In this document: positions 10,271 to 19,758 of the stretch, piece after piece
Position numbering within the stretch: the stretch's first letter is position 1
Layout: every line of letters begins with the position of its first letter
NCBI RefSeq assembly: GCF_004345745.1
Contig: NZ_SLXJ01000002.1
Location: 124,001-188,000, forward strand
Source: Nicoletella semolina
GTDB taxonomy: Bacteria > Pseudomonadota > Gammaproteobacteria > Enterobacterales > Pasteurellaceae
Direction: 5' to 3'
DNA: 64,000 nt
Made by a program: the position numbers and the translations under genes
Notes under the pieces: model-generated
What the model saw: the letters and a program-made list of their open reading frames with translations, nothing else
Databases searched by the model: none
Told to the model about the DNA's origin: nothing

Positions 10271-10798
10271 TTATTTCTCGCTATCAAACCAGCCTCGCAC
10301 AAGTTGCACGGACAGGAAAAAAGTAAATGCAAAAAATACATAGAATACATAGCTAAACCAAGGCGTAGACGGACTTTCATCGACTTCTAATGATTTAATT
10401 GAAACCACATTACGAAATTCGTGTACCCAGCTTAAATACCAGCCGTAATATTTGATCTGTACGAGTTTTCTGTCATTGGCGAAGGCCTGTGCTTTGGCTT
10501 GTGTCAGTGCAGAATCAAATTTGAAATACAGCGGAAATCCCCACTCAGTATCTTCGTTACGATAAGTCATTACCTTTTTCGTTTCTGGGTTCTCTGTAAA
10601 AATATAGTAGACATCACGCACAGGACCATCTTGGGGATTTGACTTGCTAATTGGACCGTCTTTATCCACACGGCGAACTTCCATACCAGTGATAACAGTA
10701 GTGTCATAGCTTGGAAAAGCGTAATTGACAGCACCAATCAATACAATATGCAGCGATAGCATAACTAAAATAAAAAAATATTTTATTAAACTTCTCAT
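10271..10798 (-). CDS. DUF1523-family membrane protein
   Basis: A 175-residue protein that I place in the DUF1523 family; its function is unknown. A membrane anchor spans residues 5-27 ([20 protein letters not shown]) and a second membrane segment spans about 148-168. Between them is a roughly 115-residue globular region ([27 protein letters not shown]) likely to face the periplasm. The start overlaps the end of ycfH by four bases and lpxH follows after 37 bases, so it is embedded in a housekeeping and envelope operon. Confidence 0.85.
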   Translation of the reverse strand: MRSLIKYFFILVMLSLHIVLIGAVNYAFPSYDTTVITGMEVRRVDKDGPISKSNPQDGPVRDVYYIFTENPETKKVMTYRNEDTEWGFPLYFKFDSALTQAKAQAFANDRKLVQIKYYGWYLSWVHEFRNVVSIKSLEVDESPSTPWFSYVFYVFFAFTFFLSVQLVRGWFDSEK

Positions 10799-11595
10799 TT
10801 CATTTCCTTAGTATTCAAGTTGAACAATGTTTGACTGTTTTGGGTGGTGATGTGTGCCATTTTTTCTACGGAGACGCCTTTTAATGCTGCAACGTATTCA
10901 CAAACTTCACGCACATAGGCAGGTTGATTTGGCTTACCTCGATATGGCACAGGGGCAAGGTAGGGCGAATCCGTTTCGACTAATAGGCGTTCAAGTGGCA
11001 CTTGACGCACAACCTCTCGTAATTCCTCAGCATTGCGGAAGGTGATAATGCCTGAAATGGAGATATAGAAGCCAAGATCTAATGCTCGCTTTGCCATTAT
11101 CCAATCTTCGGTAAAGCAGTGCAATACGCCACCGCACTGTTCTGCTTTGCCCTGTTCTAGAAAATTTATCGTATCTTGGCGTGCGCAACGGGTATGAACG
11201 ACGAGCGGTTTTCTTACTTGCTTAGCAATATCGATTTGTTGTTCAAATAATGATTGCTGAAGTGCTTTGGTTTCAGGTGTATAGTGATAGTCTAACCCCG
11301 TTTCTCCCACCGCCACAACTCGAGAGTCTTGTGCATATTCAAGTAGCCTATCATAATCAAAAGGTTCATCATCGACATTCAGAGGGTGAACTCCGCAAGA
11401 AAGCGAGACTTCCGCACGGTGTGCTGTCAGTTTTTTCATCGCCTCAAAACGTCCTACGGTGGTACAAATGGAAACTAGATGTTGAACCCCACGGCTTTTA
11501 GCATAATCAATGACCTCATCAACGTTTTTATGGCAAGAGTCATAATCCAGTGAGTCTAAATGGCAATGTGAATCAATGATAAATAAATCGTTCAA
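10795..11595 (-). CDS. ycfH: TatD-family metal-dependent hydrolase YcfH
   Basis: A 266-residue TatD-family TIM-barrel metallohydrolase. It has the N-terminal metal motif [11 protein letters not shown], then [28 protein letters not shown] and [20 protein letters not shown] in family order. Family members show DNase or exonuclease-like activity. This one aligns best with YcfH by length and the C-terminal sequence, but TatD itself cannot be fully excluded. It is the first gene of the minus-strand run that continues through DUF1523 and lpxH. Confidence 0.92.
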   Translation of the reverse strand: MNDLFIIDSHCHLDSLDYDSCHKNVDEVIDYAKSRGVQHLVSICTTVGRFEAMKKLTAHRAEVSLSCGVHPLNVDDEPFDYDRLLEYAQDSRVVAVGETGLDYHYTPETKALQQSLFEQQIDIAKQVRKPLVVHTRCARQDTINFLEQGKAEQCGGVLHCFTEDWIMAKRALDLGFYISISGIITFRNAEELREVVRQVPLERLLVETDSPYLAPVPYRGKPNQPAYVREVCEYVAALKGVSVEKMAHITTQNSQTLFNLNTKEMK

Positions 11596-11605
11596 AATAT
11601 TTCCT

Positions 11606-11835
11606 TTATATGTAGCGTTTGTGAACCATTCGGTTATTTAAAATGCGAATAACAAGGATATAGCCCTGTTTTGGTTGATAAAAAATAGTGTGTAATCGAC
11701 AAACAAAACTAGAAATATGATAACCAAGATCTAGACGAAGCTGCCCTATTTTGGGAAATCTGGACGAGGTTTCTAATGCAGATTTTAATTGTTGAAGATA
11801 CTTGTCAGACTGCGTTAAACCAAATTTTTCCTCGC
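11606..11835 (-). pseudogene. Remnant of a ParE-type toxin, N-terminus lost
   Basis: Read on the minus strand, a frame ending at the TAA at 11606-11608 gives about 70 ParE-like residues. These include [38 protein letters not shown] and the C-terminal VHKRYI. They match the last two thirds of the RelE/ParE toxin fold. The first 25 or so residues and a start codon are missing. The homology begins where the parD remnant ends (near 11815-11835), as if a deletion joined a 'KFGL' at the end of ParD to the 'FGLTQS' in ParE. Presumed inactive. Confidence 0.8.
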
Positions 11836-12054
11836 TGCTTGCACAATCTCATCAAAAGTGTCGCAACATTCTTTCTACTCAATTCTTCTTGAATTGCTTG
11901 TCTAAAGCTGGAAAAGATGCTCTTCTTTCTCCTCCAACATTCTCAACGCCGTATGAATGACTTCACTGGTTGAACCATAGAGACCGTTTTAGACCATCTG
12001 GTTGACAAAATTACTTAGTGGTTCGCCAAGTGTAACGCTTGTTGTGCGTGCCAT
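11815..12054 (-). pseudogene. Broken ParD-type antitoxin gene
   Basis: The minus-strand ATG at 12054 has a strong Shine-Dalgarno (GGAGG) just upstream. It opens with MARTTSVTLGEPLSNFVNQ, the ribbon-helix-helix start of ParD antitoxins. A TAA at 11989-11991 interrupts it after 21 codons. The same frame then continues NGLYGSTSEVIHTALRMLEE, and two frameshifts are needed (near 11891-11911 and 11858-11880) to reach the expected tail CDTFDEIVQAARKN. Three independent lesions show a long-dead gene. Together with the ParE remnant it is a decayed type II toxin-antitoxin module. Confidence 0.82.
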
Positions 12055-12148
12055 AACGCCTCCAACTTTTTATTTAAACTGCTTGATTGTATGATTTATT
12101 CACACAATATCACACTGCAAATAAATTGCAAAATATGAAAAAGATCTG

Positions 12149-12157
12149 ACCGCTTGT
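12149..12157 (-). repeat. DNA uptake signal word ACAAGCGGT
   Basis: Exact uptake word between epmA and the parDE remnant. Read on the minus strand it is followed by an AT-rich stretch containing TTTTGCAA, matching the extended uptake consensus. Confidence 0.85.
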
Positions 12158-12174
12158 TTCCAATTGACCAATCT

Positions 12175-13155
12175 TCAAGCTCTATTCACGCCAAATGCCA
12201 TCACTTCATCAATCGTGTCTGCATTCAGTGCAATCATCAATAGCCGATCAATACCCAACGCAACACCAGAACAATGGGGAATACCTGCTCGTAATGCGGC
12301 TAAAAAACGCTCATCTAACGCACTGGTTGGCAATCCCATTTTTTCACGCTCAAGATTATCTTGCTCAAAGCGGCGAAGTTGCTCTTTTGCATCGCTTAAT
12401 TCGTGGAAGCCGTTTGCTAATTCCAATCCTTTGTAATAGAACTCAAAACGCTCCGCTACTCGATGATCTTCAGTGCTAATTTGTGCGAGAGCGGCTTGTG
12501 TGGCAGGGAAATGATATACCACAGTAGGACAAGTTTTGCCTATTTGAGTTTCCACGAGTTCACTAAATAAGAATTGTAATAAGGTATCACGAGATTCATT
12601 ATCATCACATTGGAAACCGTGCTCTTTTGCCTTCGCAGCCAATAGTGAATTGCTCGCAGAAAGTGGATCAAGCCCCACATAGGTTTGGAAAACAAACTGA
12701 TAACTAAAGGATTCGGCAGGTTCGCAGTCAAGAATTTGCTGAAGTAAATCATCAACTTCATTAATCAGACGGTACATATCAAAATGTGGACGATACCATT
12801 CCAACATCGTAAACTCAGGATTATGCCGTCTACCTGCTTCTTCATTACGAAAGACTCGACAGATTTGGAAAATCGCACCACTCCCACACGCCAGTAATCG
12901 TTTCATATGGTATTCAGGACTGGTAATTAAATGGAGCGTTTTTGCTTGTGTATCAAATGGCGCAAGAAACTGCGTGCTAAAGGTTGAAAGATGAATATCC
13001 GTAACAGAAAATTCGCTCATTGTTGGCGTTTCTACCTCTAATATTCCACGATCGGTAAAAAATCGGCGAAGTTCCGCTATTATTTCCGCTCGTTTCAGCA
13101 GTGTAGCAATCGTTGCTGAAGGCTTCCATTCATTATTATTATGCAAGTTTTCCAT
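12175..13155 (-). CDS. epmA: Elongation factor P-(R)-beta-lysine ligase EpmA
   Basis: Attaches (R)-beta-lysine to a lysine of elongation factor P, which relieves ribosome stalling at polyproline. The 326-residue protein is a class II lysyl-tRNA-synthetase catalytic domain without the anticodon-binding domain. Class II motifs are visible: motif 2 [20 protein letters not shown] and motif 3 [21 protein letters not shown] also matches LysRS-type enzymes. Partner genes epmB and efp are not in the window. It is divergent from trkH. Confidence 0.95.
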   Translation of the reverse strand: MENLHNNNEWKPSATIATLLKRAEIIAELRRFFTDRGILEVETPTMSEFSVTDIHLSTFSTQFLAPFDTQAKTLHLITSPEYHMKRLLACGSGAIFQICRVFRNEEAGRRHNPEFTMLEWYRPHFDMYRLINEVDDLLQQILDCEPAESFSYQFVFQTYVGLDPLSASNSLLAAKAKEHGFQCDDNESRDTLLQFLFSELVETQIGKTCPTVVYHFPATQAALAQISTEDHRVAERFEFYYKGLELANGFHELSDAKEQLRRFEQDNLEREKMGLPTSALDERFLAALRAGIPHCSGVALGIDRLLMIALNADTIDEVMAFGVNRA

Positions 13156-13347
13156 TATAGGTTACCGATTAGTATTAGTATTTGGCTTATATTGTAACAA
13201 AAACGAGAAGAAAATAGCCATTAACTCTTATGTCCTAAACCTCAGTTTACTCTATAAGATTTTTGTTTTTGAGGCTGGTTGAACATCTTGTCGCCTCAGC
13301 AAAACACGAGTACCATTATTCGTCTTATTTTTTTAAAGGGTTTTCGT

Positions 13348-14832
13348 GTGCAATTTTTTTCTATTATCCGCATTGTGGGTATTTTAGTGATCTGCTTTTC
13401 ATTCACTATGCTTGTGCCAGCGAGTGTTGCAGTGGTGTATGGAGATGGTGGCGGTTGGGAATTCTTAGAAGCCTTTGTGCTAAATTTTGTCGTTGGTACA
13501 TTGCTTTGGGCTTTTTGTCGTAATCACAAGCAGGAATTACGTTCTCGAGAGGGATTTTTGATTGTGGTGCTGTTTTGGGTGGTGCTTGGGTCATTGGGTG
13601 CTGTGCCGTTTATTTTATTGGAAAATCCAAATTTAAATTTCTCAGAATCTATTTTTGAATCCTTTTCTGGTCTGACAACTACAGGGGCAACGGTCATTAC
13701 AGGGCTGGATTATTTACCTAAAGCCATTTTGTTTTATCGTCAATTTTTACAGTGGCTTGGGGGTATGGGGATTATTGTATTGGCTGTGGCAATTATTCCA
13801 TTGCTTGGTATTGGTGGAATGCAGCTTTATCGAGCTGAAATGCCAGGGCCATTAAAAGAGCAAAAAATGCGTCCTCGTATTGCAGAGACAGCAAAAGCCT
13901 TATGGTTGATTTACCTTTCATTAACCATACTTTGTGCCATCGCCTATTGGCTGGCTGGAATGGACAGTTTTGATGCACTCACGCACAGTTTTGCCACTGT
14001 TTCAATAGGGGGATTTTCTACCTATGACAACAGTATTGGCCATTTTAACAGCGAGTGGATAAATTATATTACGACAGGTTTTCTATTGATTTCAGCGTGT
14101 AATTTTACATTGCATTTTATGGTGTTGGATCAATTCCACGGTCGCTATAAGGGGCAAGCCAAACCGCAATTTTTTGGACTGTATTGGCGAGATTATGAAT
14201 TTCGTTTTTTTATTCTTGTTCAACTCTCACTCTTTGTGATTTGCCTTGTTGTACTATGGTGGCACAATCATTTTGCTGATGGTTCGTTAAACTTATCTCA
14301 AGCGTTATTTCAGGCTGTCTCTATTTCTACGACCGCAGGTTTTTCCACGAGCGATTTCAGCCTTTGGCCTTCGTTTTTACCGCTTTTGCTTTTGCTTGCC
14401 TCTTTTATTGGCGGCTGTGCAGGTTCAACGGGAGGGGGATTAAAGATGTTTCGTGTTTTATTGCTCTATTTGCAAGGTCGGCGAGAAATTCATCGCTTTA
14501 TTCACCCCAATGTTATTCAACCGATAAAATTAGGCAAAAATGTCCTGTCTGAGCGAGTTGTTGAAGGTATTTGGGCTTTTTTCTCCGCTTATTTTTTTAT
14601 TTTTGTTATCTGCTGGCTGGCGGCAATTGCGTGCGGAATGGGAATTTTTGATGCACTTAATGCAGTCATTGCTTGTATGAATAATTTAGGTCCTGCACTC
14701 GGATCAATTAGCCAAAACTTTACCAGTGTGCCAGACAGTGCTAAGTGGGTATTGACGTTTGCAATGGTATGCGGACGATTGGAGGTTTTTACCTTATTGG
14801 TGATTTTTAGCCCTACTTTCTGGCGAGATTAG
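13348..14832 (+). CDS. trkH: Trk potassium uptake system membrane protein TrkH
   Basis: Potassium-translocating membrane subunit of the Trk system, which works with TrkA. It has about ten membrane segments and the pore-loop signatures SGLTTTGATVITG, ATVSIGGFST, STTAGFST and NLGPALGS. GGCAGSTGGGLK, typical of TrkH, precedes a cytoplasmic loop. I chose the GTG at 13348 because AAAGGG lies 7 bases upstream and the resulting start MQFFSIIRIVG aligns with E. coli TrkH. An ATG at 13279 would add 23 residues with no clear ribosome site. The total is 494 residues. Confidence 0.93.
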   Translation: MQFFSIIRIVGILVICFSFTMLVPASVAVVYGDGGGWEFLEAFVLNFVVGTLLWAFCRNHKQELRSREGFLIVVLFWVVLGSLGAVPFILLENPNLNFSESIFESFSGLTTTGATVITGLDYLPKAILFYRQFLQWLGGMGIIVLAVAIIPLLGIGGMQLYRAEMPGPLKEQKMRPRIAETAKALWLIYLSLTILCAIAYWLAGMDSFDALTHSFATVSIGGFSTYDNSIGHFNSEWINYITTGFLLISACNFTLHFMVLDQFHGRYKGQAKPQFFGLYWRDYEFRFFILVQLSLFVICLVVLWWHNHFADGSLNLSQALFQAVSISTTAGFSTSDFSLWPSFLPLLLLLASFIGGCAGSTGGGLKMFRVLLLYLQGRREIHRFIHPNVIQPIKLGKNVLSERVVEGIWAFFSAYFFIFVICWLAAIACGMGIFDALNAVIACMNNLGPALGSISQNFTSVPDSAKWVLTFAMVCGRLEVFTLLVIFSPTFWRD

Positions 14833-14899
14833 GTTACCTTTCGATCCCCCTTAAGCTGGTTAGGAAATAGAAAATCAGAGAAATTTGCAAAATTTTTCA

Positions 14900-14928
14900 T
14901 ACAACAGACCGCTTGCTGTCGTATTTTT
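14900..14928 (+). terminator. Probable terminator of trkH with an uptake-word core in the loop
   Basis: TACAACAG and CTGTCGTA pair with one mismatch around the loop ACCGCTTG and are followed by five T residues. The position 70 bases after trkH fits a terminator. Confidence 0.6.
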
Positions 14929-15026
14929 ATCGCAAATTTTGTACAATTCCCCCCTTTATAAAATTGATTTCTGTTGCTTATTTCTTTCTGTAAGCGACTT
15001 TTATGATTACCTATTTTGAGAATATT

Positions 15027-16367
15027 ATGAATTCAACGCCCAATATTGGTTTTATTAGTTTAGGCTGCCCTAAAAATTTGGTCGATTCAGAACGTATTTT
15101 AACGGAGTTACGTTCAGATGGTTATAACATCATTCCAAGCTATGAAGGGGCGGATTTGGTGATTGTGAATACCTGCGGCTTCATTGATAGTGCGGTGCAG
15201 GAATCCCTTGAGTCGATTGGCGAGGCTCTGGAAAATAATGGCAAAGTGATTGTAACAGGTTGCTTGGGGGCAAAAGAAAATCAAATTCGTGAGGTCCACC
15301 CTCAAGTTTTGGAAATTACAGGACCGCATAGTTATGAAGCGGTGATGCAGCACGTTCATAAGTATGTGCCTCGCCCTGAATACAATCCTTACCTCAATCT
15401 TGTGCCGAAACAAGGCGTAAAACTTACTCCTAAACATTATGCCTATTTAAAAATTTCTGAAGGCTGTGATCATCGCTGCACGTTTTGTATTATTCCTTCA
15501 ATGCGTGGTGATTTAGACAGTCGCTCAATTGTACAAGTGCTTGATGAAGCCAAGCGTTTGGTGGATGCTGGCGTGAAAGAAATTTTAGTTGTTTCGCAAG
15601 ATACGTCAGCCTACTCGCTGGATAAGAAGCGGGAAAACGCTACAAATACCGCTAAAACAGTTTTTTGGAATGGTATGCCAATCAAAAATGATTTGCTGAC
15701 TTTGTGCGAAAAACTGGGGTCGCTTGGTGTTTGGGTGCGATTACATTATGTTTATCCCTATCCGCATGTTGATCAGCTGATTCCGCTGATGGCGGAAGGG
15801 AAAATTTTGCCTTACCTAGATATTCCCCTTCAGCACGCTAGCCCAAAAATTTTGAAGGCAATGAAACGTCCAGGTTCAATAGAACGCACCTTAGAGAGAA
15901 TTAAAAAATGGCGTGAGATTTGCCCTGATTTAACCTTGCGTTCGACCTTTATTGTTGGTTTCCCAGGGGAAACGGAGGAAGATTTCCAATTATTGCTTGA
16001 TTTCTTGCAAGAAGCACAGCTTGACCGAGTAGGTTGTTTCAAATTTAGCCCTGTTGAGGGAGCGACCGCAACCGAAATGCCTGATCAAGTGCCTGAAAAC
16101 GTAAAAGAAGATCGCTTCCACCGTTTTATGCAGCTACAGCAGCAAATTTCAGCCGAGCGTTTAGCTCAAAAAATTGGCAAAACTGTTGCGGTGATTATTG
16201 ATGAAATTGATGAAGAAGGCATTGTTGGACGCTCAATGGCTGATGCCCCTGAAATTGATGGTATGGTGTATGTTGATAACCTCTCTGGTGTGTCTGCGAA
16301 GGTGGGAGAGATTATTCAAGTTACGATTACTCACGCTGACGAATATGATTTATGGGGAACTTGTTAA
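15027..16367 (+). CDS. rimO: Ribosomal protein S12 methylthiotransferase RimO
   Basis: Radical-SAM enzyme that methylthiolates an aspartate of ribosomal protein S12. The N-terminal UPF0004 cluster cysteines lie in SLGCPKN, VNTCGF and TGCLGA. The radical-SAM motif is [10 protein letters not shown]-terminal TRAM domain ends in [10 protein letters not shown] chose the ATG at 15027 because GAG lies 6 bases upstream and the start [17 protein letters not shown] matches known RimO starts. The ATG at 15003 would add eight residues without a ribosome site. It overlaps the next gene by one base. Confidence 0.95.
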   Translation: MNSTPNIGFISLGCPKNLVDSERILTELRSDGYNIIPSYEGADLVIVNTCGFIDSAVQESLESIGEALENNGKVIVTGCLGAKENQIREVHPQVLEITGPHSYEAVMQHVHKYVPRPEYNPYLNLVPKQGVKLTPKHYAYLKISEGCDHRCTFCIIPSMRGDLDSRSIVQVLDEAKRLVDAGVKEILVVSQDTSAYSLDKKRENATNTAKTVFWNGMPIKNDLLTLCEKLGSLGVWVRLHYVYPYPHVDQLIPLMAEGKILPYLDIPLQHASPKILKAMKRPGSIERTLERIKKWREICPDLTLRSTFIVGFPGETEEDFQLLLDFLQEAQLDRVGCFKFSPVEGATATEMPDQVPENVKEDRFHRFMQLQQQISAERLAQKIGKTVAVIIDEIDEEGIVGRSMADAPEIDGMVYVDNLSGVSAKVGEIIQVTITHADEYDLWGTC

Positions 16368-16531
16368 TGAAAAAATACGTTTTATTGCTAATGCTTTCTC
16401 TTTTGGGGCTGAGTGCTTGTGGGGTAAAAGGCGATCTATATATTCCAGCACAAAATAAACAACCTAGCGAAACACAACCTCCTAGCAGTAACCTTAATCC
16501 AGCTAATATTGCAAAGGCTACAAAAATATAA
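16367..16531 (+). CDS. lptM: Small LptM (YifL)-like lipoprotein
   Basis: A 54-residue lipoprotein too short for many gene callers. The signal peptide ends in the lipobox LSAC, and the mature protein starts CGVKGDLYIP, close to the CGxKGxLYxP signature of LptM/YifL. It then has a short proline- and asparagine-rich tail. In E. coli, LptM assists oxidative maturation of the LPS translocon LptDE. The start codon overlaps the rimO stop (TAATG). In many gammaproteobacteria this gene lies directly before lysA, as here. Confidence 0.85.
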   Translation: MKKYVLLLMLSLLGLSACGVKGDLYIPAQNKQPSETQPPSSNLNPANIAKATKI

Positions 16532-16539
16532 CCTAAATG

Positions 16540-16566
16540 CACCGCTTGCAAGCGGTGATTTTTTAG
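16540..16566 (+). terminator. Terminator built from two inverted uptake words
   Basis: CACCGCTTGCAAGCGGTG is a perfect palindrome formed by two opposed uptake cores and is followed by ATTTTTTA. It lies 8 bases after lptM and before lysA, so it can end rimO-lptM transcripts. Confidence 0.75.
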
Positions 16567-16614
16567 CTAGTTTTTGCAGATTGCAGCAGCAAAAATGAAT
16601 CATACGGAGAAATT

Positions 16615-17865
16615 ATGGATTTTTTTAATTATCGTCATCAACAGCTTTTTGCCGAGGACGTGGCTGTAAAAGATATCATCACACAATATGGCACGCCTGC
16701 TTATATCTATTCTCGATCAACTCTCGAACGCCATTGGCACGCCTTCAACGATGCCTTCGGCGACCACCCTCATTTAATTTGCTTTGCTGTAAAATCGAAT
16801 TCAAATATTGCTCTGCTAAATATTATGGCTCGCTTGGGATCAGGGTTTGATATTGTTTCGCAGGGTGAATTGGAACGAGTGCTGGTAGCAGGCGGCGATG
16901 CCAGCAAAGTAGTATTCTCTGGGGTAGCGAAATCACATAGTGAAATTGCTCGAGCTTTGGAGGTTGGCATTCGTTGTTTTAATGTAGAGTCTGTTGCTGA
17001 ACTGTACCGAATTAATGAAGTTGCAGGGGAAATGGGCAAAGTCGCACCAATATCCCTAAGAGTCAACCCTGATGTTGATGCACATACTCACCCTTACATT
17101 TCAACAGGACTAAAAGAGAACAAATTTGGTATAAGCGTAGATAAAGCCAGAGAGGTTTACCGCCTTGCTAAGGCTTTGCCAAACCTGAACATAGTTGGAA
17201 TGGACTGCCATATTGGTTCGCAATTAACCGAACTTCAACCTTTTTTAGATGCAACAGATCGCTTGATTATATTGATGGAACAGCTAAAAGAAGATGGCAT
17301 TACACTACATCATCTAGACTTGGGAGGTGGCTTGGGCGTGCCATATCAAAGCGAGACGCCACCACACCCAACTGAGTATGTCAGTGCATTGCTTGAAAAA
17401 TTGCAATCCTACCCAACTCTTGAAATTATCCTTGAACCAGGGAGGGCAATCACTGCAAATGCAGGCATTTTGATAACCAAGGTTGAATACCTCAAGCAAA
17501 ACGAAGATCGTAATTTTGCCATTGTGGATACAGGAATGAACGATATGATTCGCCCAGCCCTGTATGAAGCCTATATGCAAATCATCGAAGTAGATCAGTC
17601 CCTTAATCGCCCTAATGCCATTTATGACGTAGTCGGACCAATTTGTGAGACCTCAGATTTTCTAGGTAAACAGCGACAACTTGCGATTGCAGAAAATGAC
17701 CTTATTGCTGTCCGTTCCGCAGGGGCATACGGAGCAACGATGTCTTCAACCTACAACTCTCGCCCACAAGCGATTGAAATAATGGTTGATGGTAAGCAAT
17801 TTCACCTCATTAAATCCCGTGCCAGCTTTGCAGATTTATGGCGTTTAGAGCAATTATTGCCCTGA
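16615..17865 (+). CDS. lysA: Diaminopimelate decarboxylase LysA
   Basis: PLP enzyme that converts meso-diaminopimelate to lysine, the last step of lysine synthesis. The 416-residue protein shows the PLP lysine motif FAVKSNSN, the barrel motifs DCHIGSQ and LDLGGGLGVPY, the EPGRAI loop and the substrate/PLP residues GPICETSDF. GGAGAA sits upstream of the ATG. It faces dapD, another lysine/DAP gene, in convergent orientation. Confidence 0.96.
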   Translation: MDFFNYRHQQLFAEDVAVKDIITQYGTPAYIYSRSTLERHWHAFNDAFGDHPHLICFAVKSNSNIALLNIMARLGSGFDIVSQGELERVLVAGGDASKVVFSGVAKSHSEIARALEVGIRCFNVESVAELYRINEVAGEMGKVAPISLRVNPDVDAHTHPYISTGLKENKFGISVDKAREVYRLAKALPNLNIVGMDCHIGSQLTELQPFLDATDRLIILMEQLKEDGITLHHLDLGGGLGVPYQSETPPHPTEYVSALLEKLQSYPTLEIILEPGRAITANAGILITKVEYLKQNEDRNFAIVDTGMNDMIRPALYEAYMQIIEVDQSLNRPNAIYDVVGPICETSDFLGKQRQLAIAENDLIAVRSAGAYGATMSSTYNSRPQAIEIMVDGKQFHLIKSRASFADLWRLEQLLP

Positions 17866-17883
17866 CCTAAAATGAATGAGAGA

Positions 17884-17909
17884 GGACACGATGTTATTGA
17901 ATCGTGTCC
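17884..17909. terminator. Stem-loop between convergent lysA and dapD
   Basis: GGACACGAT pairs perfectly with ATCGTGTCC across an 8-base loop. The downstream T content is only moderate on either strand, so termination is likely but not certain. Confidence 0.5.
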
Positions 17910-17974
17910 TTACTATACTTAGTTTCCTTTCTAAAAAAGTGAGGATCAAGTATTTTGTATAAGTGATAAATCAA

Positions 17975-18799
17975 CTATTCATCAATTGTGCGGAGTAGTT
18001 CGTTGATGCCCACTTTACCACGAGTTTTTTCGTCTACTTTTTTCACGATAACAGCACAGTAAAGGTTATATTTACCGCATTTTGAAGGCAAGCTGCCTGA
18101 CACGACAACAGAGCCAGCAGGTACACGGCCATAATGGATCTCGCCTGTTTCTCGGTCGTAAATTTTAGTAGATTGTCCAATGAATACGCCCATAGATATG
18201 ACAGATCCTTCTTCAACGATTACCCCTTCTACGATTTCAGAACGTGCACCAATAAAGCAGTTATCTTCAATGATGGTTGGGTTTGCTTGGAGTGGCTCTA
18301 AAACACCGCCAATGCCAACACCGCCTGAAAGATGCACATTTTTGCCAATTTGAGCACAAGATCCTACTGTTGCCCAAGTATCGACCATTGTGCCTTCATC
18401 TACTCTTGCACCGATGTTTACATAAGAAGGCATTAAGACGGTATTTTTTGCAATGAATGCACCTTTGCGTACGGTCGCAGAAGGGACAACTCGGAAACCT
18501 TCTTTTTGAAAACGTTCTTCTGTGTAGTCAGTAAATTTTTGTGGCACTTTGTCATAATATTTTGTATCACCACCGTCAATGATAGCATTGTCGTTGATAC
18601 GGAAAGAGAGTAGAACCGCTTTTTTGAGCCATTGATGTGTTACCCATTGACCATCAATTTTTTCGGCAACTCGATAAGTGCCGTTATCTAACCCCTCAAG
18701 AGCTTCTTCTACCGCTTGACGTGTGTCATTATCTACGGAATTAGGGGTGATTTCTGCACGACGTTCAAATGCAGCTTCGATGATTGTTTGTAGAGACAT
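17975..18799 (-). CDS. dapD: Tetrahydrodipicolinate N-succinyltransferase DapD
   Basis: Transfers succinate to tetrahydrodipicolinate in the succinylase branch of DAP/lysine synthesis. The protein has 274 residues, with an N-terminal helical domain and a left-handed beta-helix of hexapeptide repeats ([34 protein letters not shown]). AAGGAA lies ahead of the ATG. It is convergent with lysA. Confidence 0.96.
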   Translation of the reverse strand: MSLQTIIEAAFERRAEITPNSVDNDTRQAVEEALEGLDNGTYRVAEKIDGQWVTHQWLKKAVLLSFRINDNAIIDGGDTKYYDKVPQKFTDYTEERFQKEGFRVVPSATVRKGAFIAKNTVLMPSYVNIGARVDEGTMVDTWATVGSCAQIGKNVHLSGGVGIGGVLEPLQANPTIIEDNCFIGARSEIVEGVIVEEGSVISMGVFIGQSTKIYDRETGEIHYGRVPAGSVVVSGSLPSKCGKYNLYCAVIVKKVDEKTRGKVGINELLRTIDE

Positions 18800-18994
18800 T
18801 TACATTTCCTTTTCTTAAATTTTTCTGAAACAAACTGAGATAAATTAAACATAAAAACAAGATACTTTTTAGCATAGAGAGAAATAGATTTCCACTAATT
18901 ACTATGATTTGTAGTTATTTAATCTTAATTTTGGTTCAATTCTTACTGTGTTTGCTTTGATTGCTGTGAATTTTAGCTAAATTGTAATTTTCCT

Positions 18995-19023
18995 TTGACT
19001 ATTTTGATCGCAATCGGTAATAT
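18995..19023 (+). promoter_or_regulatory. Predicted promoter of yceD-rpmF-plsX, nearly leaderless
   Basis: TTGACT (18995-19000) and TAATAT (19018-19023) are separated by exactly 17 bases. The yceD ATG begins 10 bases after the -10 element, so transcription would start at or just before the start codon. No Shine-Dalgarno is visible upstream. Confidence 0.55.
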
Positions 19024-19032
19024 TCGTAGCCT

Positions 19033-19557
19033 ATGCAAAAGGTGAAACTGCCCCTAACAATTGACCCGTACAAAGATGCTCAGCGTCGAATGGATTATGC
19101 TGGTTGTATTTCTGCTAGCCAATTAAGCCGTTTGGGTGAGTTTGTTGGTAACGTGCTTAGCGATGCACAAGTTACTCTCTCGTTATATATCGATCCACAA
19201 AAGCTGACTGTGATTAAAGGCACAGCAATGGTTGAGGTATCATTAGATTGCCAACGTTGTAGTAATTTATTTACGCAAACGCTAGACTGCACATTTTATT
19301 TCAGTCCAGTGTCGAATATGAATCAGGCGGACGATTTGCCCGAAATCTATGAGCCAGTTCAGCTAAATGAGTTTGGCGAAATAAATTTACTAGATATGAT
19401 TGAAGATGAATTTATCATCTCGCTCCCTTTAGTCCCGATGCATAGTTTTGAACACTGTGAAGTGTCCACGCAGGAACAGGTTTTTGGCGAATTGTCCAAT
19501 GAGTTGGCGAGCAAACCGAACCCGTTCGCTGTATTAGCTAATTTAAAGAAAAACTAA
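19033..19557 (+). CDS. yceD: 23S rRNA accumulation protein YceD (DUF177)
   Basis: A 174-residue DUF177 protein, reported to influence 23S rRNA accumulation. Family marks are the start MQKVKLPLTIDPYKDAQRR, the CQRC pair in VSLDCQRCSNLF, YEPVQLNEFGEINLLDMIEDE and the tail KPNPFAVLANLKKN. It precedes rpmF by 19 bases, the conserved yceD-rpmF order. The start is fixed by alignment with E. coli YceD, yet it lacks a ribosome binding site. Confidence 0.94.
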   Translation: MQKVKLPLTIDPYKDAQRRMDYAGCISASQLSRLGEFVGNVLSDAQVTLSLYIDPQKLTVIKGTAMVEVSLDCQRCSNLFTQTLDCTFYFSPVSNMNQADDLPEIYEPVQLNEFGEINLLDMIEDEFIISLPLVPMHSFEHCEVSTQEQVFGELSNELASKPNPFAVLANLKKN

Positions 19558-19576
19558 TTTAGTAGGAGTATAGCCA

Positions 19577-19744
19577 ATGGCTGTTCAACAAAATAAAAAA
19601 TCTCGTTCACGTCGTGATATGCGTCGTTCACACGATGCTTTAACCACTGCTGCAGTTTCTGTAGATTCTCGTGGGGAGACTCACTTGCGTCATCACGTTA
19701 CTGCTGACGGTTACTACCGTGGTCGTAAAGTTATTAACAAGTAA
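19577..19744 (+). CDS. rpmF: 50S ribosomal protein L32
   Basis: Short basic ribosomal protein of 55 residues. It begins [20 protein letters not shown] and ends YRGRKVINK, as in L32 of gammaproteobacteria. A good AGGAG ribosome site lies ahead of the ATG. It sits in the conserved yceD-rpmF-plsX order, with 14 bases to plsX. Confidence 0.96.
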   Translation: MAVQQNKKSRSRRDMRRSHDALTTAAVSVDSRGETHLRHHVTADGYYRGRKVINK

Positions 19745-19758
19745 TCGTTGAGGTTGTC

